This document shows positions 13,984 to 14,132 of a stretch of DNA of 14,132 nucleotides, piece after piece (positions within the stretch are counted from its first letter, which is position 1; each line of letters opens with the position of its first letter). Source of the stretch: an uncultured Eubacteriales bacterium (GTDB taxonomy: Bacteria > Bacillota > Clostridia > Oscillospirales > Acutalibacteraceae); assembly GCA_900321515.1 (NCBI GenBank), contig ONWI01000023.1, positions 1-14,132 of the forward strand, given 5' to 3'. The translations under genes and the position numbers were made by a program. The notes under the pieces were generated by a model. It was not told the DNA's origin and made no database searches. It was given only the letters and a program-made list of their open reading frames with translations.

Positions 13984-14132
13984 ATAACGCTAATCTGACT
14001 TTATTCGACAGAAAGAATTCAAACGATACGGAAGAACATGCTGTATTTAATTTTGTAATGCGCGAAGATCCGGTGTCCGACGAGCTGAAAGCCGCCACCA
14101 TCGCCGGAATGAAGCAGCGGCTCGAGGCAAAG
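13980..14132 (+). CDS. Probable anti-sigma factor, 3'-truncated by window end
   Basis: The ATG at 13980-13982 overlaps the sigma-factor stop by four bases, with AAGGAGG (13963-13969) ten bases upstream. 51 residues are visible with no stop: a polar N-terminus, then FNFVMREDPVSDELKAATIAGMKQRL, likely helical. No membrane segment is seen so far. The anti-sigma role is inferred only from position directly behind an ECF sigma gene; the visible part carries no motif that proves it. Confidence 0.6.
   Translation, partial: MNNANLTLFDRKNSNDTEEHAVFNFVMREDPVSDELKAATIAGMKQRLEAK

Overview
The window is the body of an arginine-biosynthesis locus, with every gene on the + strand, from what looks like a gut-type Clostridia genome (Oscillospiraceae/Ruminococcus-like). 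That placement is an inference. It rests on the strong AGGAGG-type ribosome binding sites, roughly 50% GC by eye, a DUF3783-type protein, an NAT_N/GNAT_C-type acyltransferase, a short OadB-motif membrane protein, and the mix of a short type-2 ArgC with ArgJ. No 16S rRNA or other species marker is present.

Layout. (1) 2-3788: argH (5' end cut off by the window), a GNAT acetyltransferase, two tiny membrane proteins (one with the GADGP signature of Na+-translocating decarboxylase beta subunits, one with a zinc ribbon), then argJ. Gaps are 60 bp or less, so this is probably one transcript. (2) 3789-4553: a DUF3783 gene with two diverged copies of the same ~110-125 bp intergenic repeat, one in front of it and one in front of argB. 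The second copy follows a GC-rich hairpin element. (3) 4554-9752: argB, argD, an acyltransferase-like gene, a four-helix membrane protein and an intracellular GH13 neopullulanase-type enzyme, spaced 18-33 bp apart. (4) 9836-10360: a DUF2262-like protein. (5) 10524-13335: argC behind its own promoter, a Sir2-family deacylase, then argF with an extended -10 promoter and a strong G-U-rich terminator. (6) 13489-end: an ECF sigma factor overlapping by 4 bp the start of a probable anti-sigma gene that runs off the window.

Pathway. ArgJ (acetyl recycling), ArgB, ArgC, ArgD, ArgF and ArgH cover glutamate to arginine except argininosuccinate synthase (ArgG), which is not in the window and could lie just upstream of argH. 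ArgB carries the N-terminal helix and C-terminal signature of arginine-inhibited kinases, so feedback control at that step is likely. Imperfect ARG-box-like palindromes lie before argB, argC and argF, suggesting ArgR control, but each is weak.

Start codons were moved for several genes to the ATG that sits properly behind a Shine-Dalgarno sequence (DUF3783 gene 3964, argD 5478, membrane protein 7506, GH13 7983, argF 12424, sigma factor 13489). No intergenic stretch exceeds 300 bp. I saw no tRNA, rRNA, CRISPR array, IS element or phage gene. No obvious novel defence or biosynthetic system is present. The most unusual items are the duplicated intergenic element, the OadB-motif mini-protein and the sirtuin between argC and argF.
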